Shown in pieces: positions 25,801 to 37,819 of a stretch of 64,000 nucleotides of DNA (position 1 is the first letter of the stretch; each line of letters begins with the position of its first letter). The notes under the pieces are model-generated. The model was not told the origin of the DNA. It ran no database searches and worked only from the letters and a program-made list of their open reading frames with translations. Position numbers and translations under genes: made by a program. Source of the stretch: Quillaja saponaria (taxonomy: Eukaryota; Streptophyta; Magnoliopsida; Fabales; Quillajaceae); assembly GCA_029379385.1 (NCBI GenBank), contig CM055613.1:12108001-12172000 (forward strand), written 5' to 3'.

Positions 25801-26375
25801 TGATTAGTAATTTATTTTTGAGGTTTAATTGAAATTATACTAATTATTTCTATACAAACAAATTTTATTAAAAAACTAAAATTGAATTATTTCTACACAT
25901 TTATAAGTGTTGGAGGGATAAAGGTAAATTTTTTAAAAAAGGTAAAGGACAAAAAAGAAAAACAAATTCCTAAGGGTAACAAGTTAGAGGGATGAGGTTG
26001 AAAATTTTTAAGGTAAAGGGAAAAATAAAATAAAATTCTAAGGTAATAAGTTAGAGGAATAAGGCTGAAGTTTTTAAAAAAGTAAAAGGTTACATATAAC
26101 AAGTTCGAGGGGCAAATATAAATATGAATATATATAAAAATAAAAGAATACAAAATTTGGACTGTTGGGTTTTTTATTTTTCAAATTGGGCCAAGTACAA
26201 GGTTGGAATAATTGACAAGGAGGAGGACAGATTTGGTTTTTCAGGTTGGGACAAGGTTGGTATTTTTGAAAAATAGCAAGGGTAAAAAAGGATTAAGAAA
26301 GGGGTCCTGGACAACCCAAAAGCTCTAAATATACAACTTCTTGGATATTGTTTCAGGGCCGTGAGGGATGCTGAG
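22882..26375. other. Gene-poor spacer upstream of GT47 copy 2
   Basis: The first few hundred bases are the likely promoter of GT47 copy 2. The rest is A/T-rich with short open frames that show no family resemblance. A GAGTGTGTTTGG motif near 25531 looks like a PIF/Harbinger-type MITE end, but no partner end was found. Confidence 0.55.
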
Positions 26376-26883
26376 CTAGGGGTGGCAGTGAGCCGAGCTA
26401 GCTTGTGAACAGCTCGTGAGCTACTCGTTAAGAGCTCGGATCAAGCTCGACTCGTTTTTTAAACGAGCCGATCTTGAGCTTAATTTTAAGCTTGTTTAGT
26501 AAAACGAGCCGAGCTCAATCTTTTCAAAGCTCGGCTCGTGAGCTAGCTCATTTAATATTATTTAATAATTTTTATTATTATTTATATATACATTTATAAT
26601 AAATATATTTATATACAACAAAACTAACACAAATTATTACTTGGTTTAGTGGTAAACTGCACAAATTTTCACTAAGAGGTCTTGGGTTCAACTCTCCTTG
26701 CCTACAAAATATTTTTAGAATTTTCAAAAAAATTGCACGAGCCCTTAACGAGCTGAGCCGAGCTTGAATATTTGCTCACGAGCCTAAGACGAGCTCGAGC
26801 CCACCTAAAGTGAGATGAGCCGAGCCGAGCCGAGCCGAGCTTTGCCAAAGCTCAGCTCGAGCTCGGCTCGTTGACACCCCTAG
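26376..26883. mobile_element. Non-autonomous hAT-like element rich in GAGCCGAGC repeats
   Basis: The left end CTAGGGGTGGCAGTGAGCCG and the inverted right end CTAGGGGTGTCAACGAGCCG form terminal inverted repeats of about 25 bp of the hAT TAGGGGTG kind. The subterminal regions are packed with GAGCCGAGC/GCTCGGCTC units in both orientations. There is no coding frame. The flanks show no clear 8-bp duplication, so the copy is old or recombined. A tRNA-like segment lies inside it. Confidence 0.75.
26640..26704 (+). repeat. tRNA-like segment inside the hAT-like element
   Basis: TTGGTTTAGTGGTAAACTGC carries an A-box-like sequence (TGGTTTAGTGG). CTTGGGTTCAACTCTCC, about 45 bp on, carries a B-box-like sequence. 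Spacing fits a tRNA-derived RNA polymerase III promoter. A full cloverleaf acceptor stem is not evident, so this is a tRNA pseudogene or SINE head, not a tRNA gene. Confidence 0.45.
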
Positions 26884-27884
26884 CGCCTGCCCCATCCGGT
26901 CATTATCATAAGCTAATGAATTTTAATTAGTAATATATATTTCAATCATTTAGTATGAATGAGGATAAAGTGTCATTGACATTAATAGCAAAATGGCATC
27001 CCCATGAAATAAATTATGTCACCTAAGGGCCTAAAAGCAAAAAATATGAGTAAATTAGGGGCATTAGTAATGTGACACATAAACTTCTATATTTGTACTT
27101 TCTTTACTAGAATTTATCTTATTTTGAGCTCAAATCGGGCATTCTACTTTGCAATTAGATAAATTTTATTTGTAATAAATACAGTGACCTAGTTGAAAAA
27201 TTGTTAAATTATAGAAACCCGAAGTATGATTTATAAAAATAAAACTCAAAATCCATTAAATTTATTTTTACACTTTTATACATAACTAGGGAGATACCGT
27301 TCGGCACAGGTTGGAAAGATTCTACAAAATAGAAATGTTGTATCTTAATAATTGTAATTGAATATTTTCATAAAATAAATCATAAATCATAAATTATTGT
27401 AATCAAGAACAACAGTAACACATATGATTGAACCACTTGTAGATTCTTGACATTATTCATACAATGGTTTGGAATGCATTACAGTGTATGTTAGCACTTC
27501 TAAGACAAACTAAAAGATGCTGCATCTTCTTACACTGTCGTAATCCTCTTTAGCCTCTATATCTGTAATTCACATAACTAAAAAAAAAAACCAAAGGAAA
27601 TGCAGGCTACTTTCAAAGTAAAGCCACCAACTAATATAAACTTCTCTTATTCTCAAAAACAAAAATACAAGCTAATAAATAAATTCAAGCACAATATTAT
27701 TGAAGAGACCATAACAACATTTAATAAAAACACTACAAATAAGAACAATCATCGTTCACTTCAAAGTTACACTTGATCTTTTCAAACTAATAAGTTAAGC
27801 TCTTTTGTAGCACATAACATTGGGCAAAAAATTATTAGAAGCAAACATAAGCACCACTTTCTTCGTTTCTACTTTAGAATCAAA
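26884..27884. other. Spacer 3' of the unrecognised gene; nothing seen
   Basis: A/T-rich sequence without a supported feature. The part next to 27885 is the likely 3' UTR of the minus-strand gene that ends there. Confidence 0.6.
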
Positions 27885-30800
27885 TCATCCATCAGCTAGA
27901 AGTTCAAGACCAAACAATTTTCTATGAAAATGATACCAAATGTTCTTTATACCAACTATAGATTGTCTAGCATATGGGAAACTACCTCCTTTGGTCATCT
28001 TCAAATTAAATTCTAGATGAAAATATGCTTGATTGTCTATGCATACCTCATGCTTGAAAAAGTACTCATGATTCAATATTAGTTCCCTTATATTCACTTT
28101 TATCATATACCCTGTATCCATCCATTGTTGGCCTTGTTGAGAATATGATATAATACTGTCCAATTGTGAAGATTTTACCAAGAGTCACCAGATGTTGGCT
28201 GTATTATCTATTAGACCATGCATTTAATAACATCCAAGGTAGATACATTTTAGAATATACTTTTGTACCTAACCTATTCCTGTATCAAAGAAAAGCACTA
28301 AGCTTCAAATGCAACAGAATGTTGATAACCAAAAAAGAGTAGACATGATCTAGTTGAGTAAAAAAATAAAAAATCAAAAAATATCAAAAAAGCCAACATT
28401 GCCTTTCTACCAAATTATGCATACTCGATTTTTTATTTATTTATATATACTTTTTTAGAAGTGTCCACAGTTTAGGATAAAATAAAATAGCAACATGGAA
28501 GAATAATATAAGAATAATGGAATAGAACCAAGCATATAATAAAACAGAACCTATATATTATTTGAGCCAAACTTTAAAATATAGCAAGTAAACCTGTAAA
28601 ATTTAGATTAAAAACAAACTTTAAAATGAGGTAACCAAGAGCATGGAGATAAAATTCTTAACACAGGATTGGACAAAGTTACCGATGAGAATTAGGAATG
28701 TTTCAAAATTTAATTTGATGAAATGCATAAGTAACTTCAATCTTCTAGAGACTGGCTCTCTTGCTCAAGCAATTATAGTCATAGCCTTTACTTTGCAAGT
28801 AAAACTAAAACTAAATCCTTTTAACCAAAAAAAAATCAAGATAGCATAAATAATCCTACATTACTATATATATTTCATGTCTGTTAATGGACTTAATGAA
28901 ACTGATTATATATAAATCTTATAGGATGGGACTTCTTACCACATGAAAGGCCTTGTTCTCTTTCTATGCTACATAATTATAGCAGAATGCTTCTTTGTAT
29001 TGAAACACTACTTAGTAAGTAGTACTAATGTTTGGGGGTTTACCCTCATATATCCTTCTATTAGAATTCATGTCTAACTTTTCTTTAACTTACTTTTTTC
29101 CATGCCAAACTAATGCCACGCTGAGTTTTACACTTCCGGAGCTCGTAAAGAGAGATTGATTAGCAACTAATGCAGTTCTTAGAGCTTAATTGGTAAATTT
29201 AAGTCCTGAACCTTATTCAAATCTATGTAAATGCACATGTAAAAAATCCTATTAACCATGAGCAATATTGCAGGCTTTCGCCTTTAGAGAATGAGAATAG
29301 CATATTACAAACCCAAACAAATAGCAGCATCAGAATCTCAAATAGATTTGTTATTCATTCTTATTGTCAGCGATAGTTGGAAAGCCAAAAGAAAAATTGC
29401 TTCCGTCATGCTTGCTTATGTTTTTCAGTTTTCAAAGTTGAGAAGGAATTATACATTATAGATTTTAGATCATCAATTCAGACTTGATAAATATAACCTA
29501 CAGTTAACAAATATGGTCTCTGCATTAAGGATAAGAATCAAAACCTAAAAACTAAATAAATATACACCTACCATTACCACAAAACAAAATTAGAAACGAA
29601 AAGAGATACACAACAACTTCATTGAATGCATAAAAACATAAACAGAGCTAACGGGGTTAGTACTGATAAACCCAATAAGGTTGTGTAAAGTATTTCTTGT
29701 AATTCATTAGAGTTTTTTTATTACTTATATATTAGAAAAAAAAAAAAAACTCGTTACATATTTTTCTCTTTTAATAAAAGTTATTGTTGATCCAAAAGAA
29801 AAAGAAAAAAAAGAGCTAAGATAATCTAAGTAGAAATATAAGCTATGAATTATCAGTCAGATTTTTTCATCAAAGAAGAACACCTAATTCAAACCCTATG
29901 CTTTTTTCAAACTCAAAACCCCCAAAAGCACCTGGTGCATGCTTCTTAAACTCAAAATCAATATCCTAAGAAATGTAAGATTAACGCAAAAAAAACACAG
30001 AAGAAAGTAAAGGTTTACTAAGTCATAGGCAGGAAATATTCATTGGACAAATTCAAAAGCACCATATCATCTAACCAGCTAGCAAAGGATAGCAGTGAAC
30101 AACATCCAAAAAAAAAAAGGAAAGAAGCTTTTAGAACGCAGTAGAATAATTCAAAGAGAATGATTAGGCAAAAAATTATAGGAATACCTCTAAATTCTGG
30201 AGCAGGCAAACCAACATGTGAAAGCACAATTGAGTACTGCAAAAGCATGAATGCAACAATATCAAGTGGTATTGCACCGCTCTTCTCAAACCTTTATGCA
30301 AAATAGTATGGAAAAGCAAGCATTTATCAACTCAAAAGAGAGACAAAAGAGAGGTTTGTATATATTTTTGAAAAGTCAGGTGTTTTCAAATTTTATGAGA
30401 TTCAAAAGCAAGGACCTTAAACATTATTAGCTGAGGTTTTTATTTTCTTTAATAGAAATTAGGCATAAATTCATCTTTTCAATAGAAAACACAATATATA
30501 CAAAAAATAGTTGTTTATTAAAAAACTGATATAATCTTAGTCTAGAATCTAAATAAGATGCATCATAAAGAAAATTGTGGCCAGTTTCAATTACATTTTC
30601 ATCTATATTATGCCTCTATTTCTTATTGTTGAAGTTGTGTTCTAACGTTAAGTTTATTATAGGGATTAAAAAGATGATAAGTAAAAATACATAAAGTAAT
30701 CAGAATGTTAAACTACTACTTATCATACCTTTTCATCATTGATCTCCTCAGGAGCTTATCAACAATTATTGCATTGTCACTAAATTTTGCTACAGCCAAA

Positions 30801-32605
30801 CCCATAATTCAACTTACAAAGTATCAAAATATTTTCAGTTTGGCAGGAGCTTGATTTTGTATATTGAATATTAATCCTTTAATCTGAAAATTTTGAGAAA
30901 TGAAACGATAAAACATGTAAGGCATAAAAAAATAAAAGAAAGAAGCAATCATGAAAGTGCAATTGATTAAAACAAATTGTAATTGAACCCAAAGTATAAA
31001 CCAACAGAGAAATTGACAGTAAAATGTGTGTAACTGCTTCTGCTTATGCATAATGGAAAAATAAAACTTCGATGATCCATCTGAATTAGGAGTGAAATAA
31101 GAATCATCCCTGATTACAATGTACAGATGCTAAATTTTCCATATCCAGTTACTACTAAAACCGACTTCTTGCAATACAAAAAATCAAAATTTAAATACCA
31201 TTTTAAAAACAATGAGTTGCTAATAAAGATCTCATGATATTCTATGAAGACATAGACCAACATGAGTAATAATTAAATACATCGTTTAAGAAAGCTCATA
31301 ATCAACAATTTGAAATAAAAAACCTAAATGTAAACTCCTATGACCAATCAACATTCCTTGACCACTAACATAGGAAGGGAAGAAACAAAAGACCTTACTT
31401 GGTGTCAAAACATTCCATCTTATACAAAATCTTAGTCTTATCCTTTGTAAACCATATAAAGTTCTCGAGTTCCAGGACCTCACATAAGTAAAAAATAAAG
31501 TAAAAAAGACTATAGATTGTAAAAAAGAAAAACAATAAATACATGTGAAAGATATTATAATTTTGTCCACTTGATGAGAGTTTATTTTATTAGAGGATTA
31601 CCTGTCACACACAATAGACAAAAAAAAGTGATGATCAGGAACACTTGAAAACATGCATATCTTGCAGATACCATTCATGTGCATTCAAAATGCATGATTG
31701 CAATTTAACTTACACTCTTAAACTATAATGTTTGATTTTTTTAATTTTTTTTTTCAGAGGGATCTATGACTTTCAAGTAACTAAATGTTAATCAACTATG
31801 GTAAAGTAATAATAGGCTTATTTGGCTTTGTTCTACAGAGATTCTATTGTTTTCAATCAATATTCAAAATGATAAAGTACAATTGAAGAAAATATCAATT
31901 ACCTGAACGCCTTTAGTTTGCAGTTTTGGCTCGAAATGACAACCAAAACACTCCTGAAAACTTCAACAATTTGCGCAAAAAAATAAATAAATAAAACATC
32001 AAGAAATCAAAATTTGCGCAAAAAAAAAAAAATGCGGAAGGGCAGAGGTGAAAGAGATATATACAGGGTCCGTACTCTTTTGTTTTTCTATCTTTTCTAG
32101 TTCTCTTCTACGCTTTCACTGAAGAATGCCCTAAAACCAAAAGTTCTATCGAGCAAGATTAAATTTTGGGAGGAAGAGAAAATTTTGGACTTTCGGGTTT
32201 TTGGTTTGGCACTGAGATTTACTCTCAGACTTGAGTTTCAACTGCCTTTTCTCCCTCTCCACCCTACTCAGATATTCTTTTATTAACAGTTGAATTGTGC
32301 CATCCACTTTCTTAATTTGAGGGTGATTTGAGAAAGAGGGATGGGAAAAGGGAATCTTGTACTACATCTAGCAACGGCGGCAAAGCTGAGTAAGGTTGAG
32401 TGAAGTTGATTGGCTAAATTTGGGGGAAAACCCAAATTAATGCTTGAGATCCTCTTCTTTCATTTTCAATTAATGAAACCCAAAAAATCATGGCTTTAGA
32501 TAGATAGAAGAAAGGAAGGGAAGAGCTATACAGAAAAAAGGACTATACCGTAGAAATGAACAATTTCAGGAATGAACAGAAAGCACGGTGAGGAAAACCC
32601 ACCAT
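27885..32605 (-). CDS. Unrecognised multi-exon gene, about 220-250 aa
   Basis: I do not recognise the family. Exons read on the minus strand: 31953-31903, 31478-31399, one starting at 31109 with an unresolved end, 30789-30729, 30291-30188, 29184-29094, 28968-28940 and 28111-27885 (with stop). Apart from the third exon's donor, every junction is GT-AG and the phase matches the next exon, which random sequence would not do. A possible first exon is 32605-32549 (MVGFPHRAFC..., donor ACG/GTATAG), joining in phase 0. Segments: VLELENFIWFTKDKTKILYK, KDDSYFTPNSDGSS, KSGAIPLDIVAFMLLQYSIV, LSHVGLPAPEFRALRTALVA, LFTSSGSVKLSVALVWHGKN, NIRELILNHEYFFKHEV, and the C-terminal YARQSIVGIKNIWYHFHRKL. No signal peptide or catalytic motif is obvious. 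The C-terminal exon is rich in aromatic and charged residues, like a globular soluble protein. Confidence 0.6.
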
Positions 32606-33999
32606 AGAATGTACAGTGAGGGACTCCCTCACATTCTCAAAACTTGCTCTTTTAAAATGTAAAAGAAGAAGAAGAAGATAGAGATAGATAGATTTCTGTT
32701 TTCCTTTTAAGAATTTTACTCTTCTTATTATTTTTCTCGGAATAATTTTCATTCTGCTCCTGGTATGAACTTGACTCCGGTTAGGCTCTTTCAGTTCTCC
32801 AGCTTTCTTATGCGCCAAGTTTAGATTTTGAGAGTTTCCCAAAGCTTTTCAGCTCGTTTATGCCGGAAAAGCTTACTCTGATGGACTTGATTGATCTCTC
32901 ATTTCTCAAGCGCTTCTCTGTGCCTCCATTCTCCAACCGTGTAAGTTCGTAGCAGCTTCTTTTTTTTAATTTTTTTTTTTGTACTTAGTGATAATCTGGA
33001 AATTTAAATATATGTACTTTTTTTTCCTAGTGGGATTTCTCAGCAACTTAATTCAACTCTAAATTAAGGTATTAACCGGTGAAAATTCTATTGGTACCAT
33101 AAAGGGTCTTTTCTGTAATAGTAGGAGAGTGTCTGGGTGGAGAAGTTGTATAACTCCCATTTAAGGTGGAATTCAGCTCTGATTTATGTAGAAGGAATGA
33201 CATGCTTTCAAATGAAGGCATAAAGCCTCAATCTTTATAATAGACTGGTAGAATTTCAGGTGTGTCACTGTAGTGACATTTTTCTTGAGTTTTTCTTACT
33301 ATTGTGAAATGAGATTTTGTTTTTTCTCTTCTCTTCTATCTGTCTAGTTAGTATCTAGCCACTTCACTTATATTAGGAAATAAATATAAGAATCATCATC
33401 ATTTTATGTTTCTTTTTGTTGCCAACTACTTGTGATAATGCTTCTATGAAACTGCATAATCCATCTACTGTCACATACTATATACGCAACTTAGAGAAAA
33501 AGAAAGGCCATATAAATTAATGCCCAAAATATGGGTTGTTCATTTCTCTGGCCTTCTTTCTATTAGTTGTTAATTTCTTTGACTGAATTCCATGAACATT
33601 TTCTTGCATGCCCATCACCAATGAACATGCAAGGGCTTCCAAATTTATTCGGAAAAAAAATTATGTCATTCTAACAATTGATAAGATCAGATAAGTCTTA
33701 CAGTATGAACCCTCAAATCAAATATTTCAATTCTTGTATAGCCACTTATTTTTTAAAAGAAAAAAAAAATTGCAGTGCCTTTCCTATGTGATTTTAAGGG
33801 GCTGCTTAAGTCAGTTTGTCTCATTAACATCTCATCATTTTTTGCGCTACACATTATCAGTGTTATCTGTGAAGGGAGTATCTCTGCCTATTTTTATCCT
33901 GCACCCATTTTTTGAGTCCTTATTTATGCTCCCCGAACTTTTCTTTCCTCGTGCAGTAGTTCTCAGATTTCTTACATGGTTGTCTGAATTTGTCTTCAG
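32606..33999. other. Spacer between the unrecognised gene and the proteasome pseudogene
   Basis: Contains the probable promoter of the minus-strand gene. A short plus-strand frame at 32860-32940 with a good GTAAGT donor is discussed under rejected items. A weak match to the first proteasome beta-2 exon may exist near 33620-33660 but is too decayed to call. Confidence 0.5.
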
Positions 34000-35225
34000 G
34001 ATGATGTCATTCTAGGAGAAGACACCAGAGCAACTGAAAAACCTGTAGTCTGTGGTAAGAATTGTGAGAAGATCCATTGCATAGCACCAAACATTTATTG
34101 CTGCTGATACAGAGGCTGTGACAAGGTATGGATGATGAGCTTTATGTTTCATTGAAAAACTGGGTCATCTAATGGCTCTTTGCGCTACTGCTATATACAT
34201 AAAGACTTTAATGTTCTATTCTTCTAATGATCGTATTAAAGAGTTATCTTTTAATTTTATCATTCCGGTCTACATAAGACATGATCAGTTCGTAGCTTCA
34301 GTTACAACAATATCATACTGGTCGAAAATCAATGGTCGCGACTTGTGATAGCTCTTACTCTGTTGAAGTCTTACCTTATCAAGTAGGCTTATTTATTAAG
34401 ATGTTCTTTTGCAGTCGTAGATTGTTAGTTGGTTATGATAATTTAGAGCTAACTGCTAAGTAATTGGGTTCATGTCGAGCCACCAATGTTATGTTTAAGC
34501 AGCTTTGGTGCTTATTGATGTTACTGGATCTCACTGGCACATTGTGAGTCCCCATTTACCATAGAATCTTAATCCTATATTGCTTATTTTGTTGTACATT
34601 GAGTATAACTGTTGCATCACTTACATCCCAGATTCTGAGTCACTCTGCCATTTGCTACAGCAGGTTCTGGTTAGCTTGCTGCCGTGGATATTTTTTAGTC
34701 AAAGTACCGTGAGGGGCTGACTGCAAGTTATTGCACTATATAGTCAGAATTTTTGGGATTTAAAACTTCGTCTAATCTTTTTTTTATCCAAAAAAAAAAC
34801 TCTGCAGGGACTGAAAATCATAGCCTTCAGAAATACTTGCGAATTATTTTTGGAAAGATTCATCAAGTTTTGATGTAGTTACACCAAGGAAATGAAGCTT
34901 ATAATTGTTTATAGTAGGTTCTGATTGTTTCTGTAGCTGCTGCAAGGAAAATGAATAGTGAAGTTATTTTCTTTTGTCAGAAGAAAGAAGGAATAGATCT
35001 GATATTTGAGGCTATATGCTCTGGCATTTTCAATGACCTGGGAAGTGGAAGTGACATTGTCTGTGTCATAACCAATGTCTGTTGATTTTTTACTTGATTA
35101 ATTGGTGAAAAGAATTTGCATCAATATTATTTCCATTTTTCTCTGATAGAATTTATTAAATCTTCACAGGACGCTTGTTAGAACAGCGGTACAAGGAGTA
35201 TCTGAGGAACCACTGGTAGCCTAAT
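34000..35225 (+). pseudogene. Unprocessed pseudogene of 20S proteasome subunit beta-2 (PBB/PSMB7)
   Basis: Six family blocks appear in order on the plus strand, separated by former introns: [20 protein letters not shown] and [13 protein letters not shown] (34005-34104), then ADTEAVT after a frameshifting deletion; LVIALTLLKSYLIK (about 34340-34380); AALVLIDVTGSHWHIVSPH (34503-34560); LPFATAGSG, then a stop, and SKYREGLT (34647-34726); EGIDLIFEAICSGIFNDLGS plus DIVCVIT (34987-35077); YKEYLRNHW then a stop (35188-35219). In functional genes this N-nucleophile subunit (trypsin-like activity) reads GVVLGADTRATEGPIVADKN and NIYCCGAGTAADTEAV. The deletion removes the CCGAGTA block, and stops and lost exons make it non-coding. 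The first exon, with the propeptide and catalytic Thr, was not found. Retained introns mean it came from DNA duplication, not retrotransposition. It converges tail-to-tail on the GH5 gene. Confidence 0.88.
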
Positions 35226-35299
35226 CCTCTTACGTTTATCAGTTCCATTGCTACTGTTATAGGCTAATACCAAAATATTGCTACCTTAAGAAACTTTTA

Positions 35300-37740
35300 T
35301 TATGCTGATCTAAGATACATTGGCATGAAGTCCTTTCCAGGCAAATTTAAGATCGAATAATCCTGAATCAATGATTTTGTTGAAGTTGAGCGTCTAGTGC
35401 TGTCAACTAGCTTGAACCACTGGCTCCCAGGGTCACATGTATGATCTCTTCTCAAGCATTTGCAGGTATTTGTGACAATGGTATTGCTGGAATCTACGTC
35501 CAGACAAGCCATAGAACCATTGCCGACTTTAGAAGAGAGGTGCATCTTAGAATCTGATATGATTTCCCATTTTGAATTATCATCACTGCAGGTTATTCCC
35601 AGTCTTGCCTGCTTCCCCAATTCACTAGCTTGTATGCAAAAATACGTTCCCTTCAATGATAATACTTTCTGGGGAGTGTAGCTCCAGCCATCAGATTTAG
35701 TACAAGGCCCCAACCTCAATGGATCAAGAAATGATTTTCGTTGGAGGCAGAGACCTGTTGATGGATGGAAAATAACTTTATGTGGACGAGCCTCCGATAG
35801 GCCTGGCCCTACATGTCAAGATCAAGGTATGCGTGACCTCATATTGATAGTTAAAAAAGTTGGAAGATAAATAGTTCAAACTTAATAGGAATAAACTGAA
35901 TTTCTTAAAATGAAAACAAGTGCTGGGGAGTGGGTGGCAATTCCTACCTTGAAAAGGAGATTGGAGAGCTGAGATTCTCTGCAAGAAGCTTGAATTCCTA
36001 ATGTTGCACCAGTTCCAATTCAAAATTCCATAGTACTCATTTAACCCAATAACTCCTTCCCTCAAATAGTAACTCCCAACAAGTGTCCACAAGGCCCAAT
36101 CTAAATCAAGCTCAGCTGCCATGGCCGTGAAGCAATTCAAGTACCTGTTATCATTGACATTGGTGCCTCTTAGGTCACCCCCAAACTCACTCACAAACAA
36201 TGGCCATCCTTGTTCCAGCAAAAAGCCTGACATTCTCATCATGTTATTTATCACTTGGCCACAGACTTGGTTTGGGTTGCCTGATACCCATGCACTACCA
36301 TCACTGAATCCATACCAGTGCATCTCATATACTACTTTACCATTGAACGTGAGGTTCAATGGTTTATTCTGGAGGAATGACAAATCTCTATCGTAGCTTA
36401 GGCCAGAAAGAATGACTAGAACATCAGGGTTTGCTGCGTAAACAGCTTCTGCTCCTTGCTGCATGTACCTGTATGGTGAAACAAATTGTGCATATTTGCA
36501 AGACTTACATCCTCACGTATATGAATCACCAACACTGATGTCAAACATAGATGTGAGTGGACCGTAAAGTGTATGGATCTTGGTCCTCAGTCAATTGATT
36601 AGCCCAACCCATTATATCCTAGGTTAGGAATATGGTCCAAGAGAAAAGGGCAGTAGTTTACCTGTACCAATCTTTAACATTCTGTTTGGGGCCTCGCAGC
36701 TCATTTCTCAAGCTCATGCCCACCACATTGGTCACGCCACTAAACAGAGTAGCCATGGATGTGAGGCCTTTGATCCAGAGGCCCGGATCGAAATACTTGT
36801 CCCCAAAGAAACCATTGCCATCAAAGTTACTGCAGCACCATTTGGGCTGGGTAATGTGATTATCCAATATGACCATCAAATTGTTGTCCCCAAGGTTAGC
36901 CACCACTGCCTGAAATTATTCTATTCCCTCAATCAAAAATTACAATACTGTAGTGGGGTTCAAATGTTAGAACTTAGAACAATAATTTACAATTAGAGAA
37001 CAATGTATAAGTTAGACGGTTCAAATCTTTGAAGATAAGGCTAGTAATATTATATACATCACTATCAGTTGATCTAAGCATTGACATTGTCACCCAATGG
37101 CCATTAAAGACTTTTGTATTGTATAAGATAATTCCACGCTTAAGTAGAAGACAAATGTAAAATATTTGTTCCTTTAAGCTAGATGTCCTAGGACGGCTGT
37201 AAGTATTCTTTGCACTATTTCTTTCCCAAGTTGTGATTGGACTATGGGGTCTCCAAAATATCTTTCTTTTGGTACTTTGCCTGTTTCATGTGCAAAATTT
37301 TCAACGGAAAAGAGTTGGTAATCTATGGTTTGATTATTTACCTGGTAAGCTTTTATGAGAGGAAGATCAATAATGGAGGGGTTGTTAGCCTGGATACCAG
37401 CTATGGATTCAAGCAGGCCAAGATTCTGAAATGACTGTCTAACTGTGAGAGAGGCCAAAGAATCATTGGTGACCAAGTAAAGTGGCCAAGTAAGTCTAAC
37501 ACAATTGAATCCCATGGAAAGAATTTTCTTCGAGATCACGTCCACAGGTTGCTTGCTCAGGCCCTCTGCCACCACGGCATCCAGATGTGACACCCAATTC
37601 ACACATGCCAGCTTCACTCGTTGCCCGGCTTCATCCACGATCCACCGTGAATTGGTGGAAAGTGGTAGAGCCATGACGATGGGGAAGACTACCATAACAG
37701 CAGCAAGCATAGAGAGAAAAGAGAAGGAGAACCTTCCCAT
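35300..37740 (-). CDS. GH5 glycosyl hydrolase with C-terminal lectin-like domain (558 aa), secreted
   Basis: Exons 37740-37342, 36909-36662, 36468-35948 and 35808-35300 join in phases 0, 2 and 1 to 558 residues. Residues 1-24 are a signal peptide ending near IVMALP, so the enzyme should act in the apoplast. The GH5 barrel includes GFNCVRLTWPLYL, the acid/base Glu in LRNELRG (E203), HWYGFSDG with its conserved His, and the nucleophile Glu in FVSEFGGD (E310). From about residue 390 a Cys-rich domain (TGLCLQR, FCIQAS, MACLDVDS, PGSQWFKLV) looks like a ricin-B type beta-trefoil, possibly glycan-binding. This layout matches the plant proteins annotated as cellulase/GH5 family (for example At1g13130-like). 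The substrate is unknown; beta-glucan or mannan are guesses. The stop is a TAA TAA pair overlapping an AATAAA motif. Confidence 0.93.
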
Positions 37741-37812
37741 GTTGAGTTTGTTTGTTTTTGTTGACTATGAAGCTGTTGGGAATTGAGATAAGATATAGGA
37801 GGGCTTGTCTAC

Positions 37813-37819
37813 TTTTATA
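37813..37819 (-). promoter_or_regulatory. TATA box of the GH5 gene
   Basis: TATAAAA on the minus strand, 73 bp upstream of the ATG at 37740, within CCTATAAAAGTAG. The spacing suggests a start near 37785 and a 5' leader of about 45 bases. Confidence 0.65.

Noticed and set aside
26640..26704. A true tRNA gene
   Set aside because: Box-like sequences are present, but a paired acceptor stem and a regular anticodon loop could not be drawn.
31286..31570. 94-codon minus-strand open frame
   Set aside because: The correct reading here is the exon 31478-31399 in another frame, which joins in phase with its neighbours.
32543..32842. 99-codon minus-strand frame starting at TTG
   Set aside because: It has no ATG at its start and low-complexity Leu/Lys content; only its tail (from ATG 32605) is used as a tentative first exon.
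32860..32940. Plus-strand ATG exon (MPEKLTLMDLIDLSFLKRF...) ending in a perfect GTAAGT donor, in phase with the next block at 34000
   Set aside because: The downstream block is a proteasome beta-2 pseudogene exon, and this frame does not resemble the beta-2 first exon. It may be chance or the leader of a non-coding transcript, so it is not called a gene.
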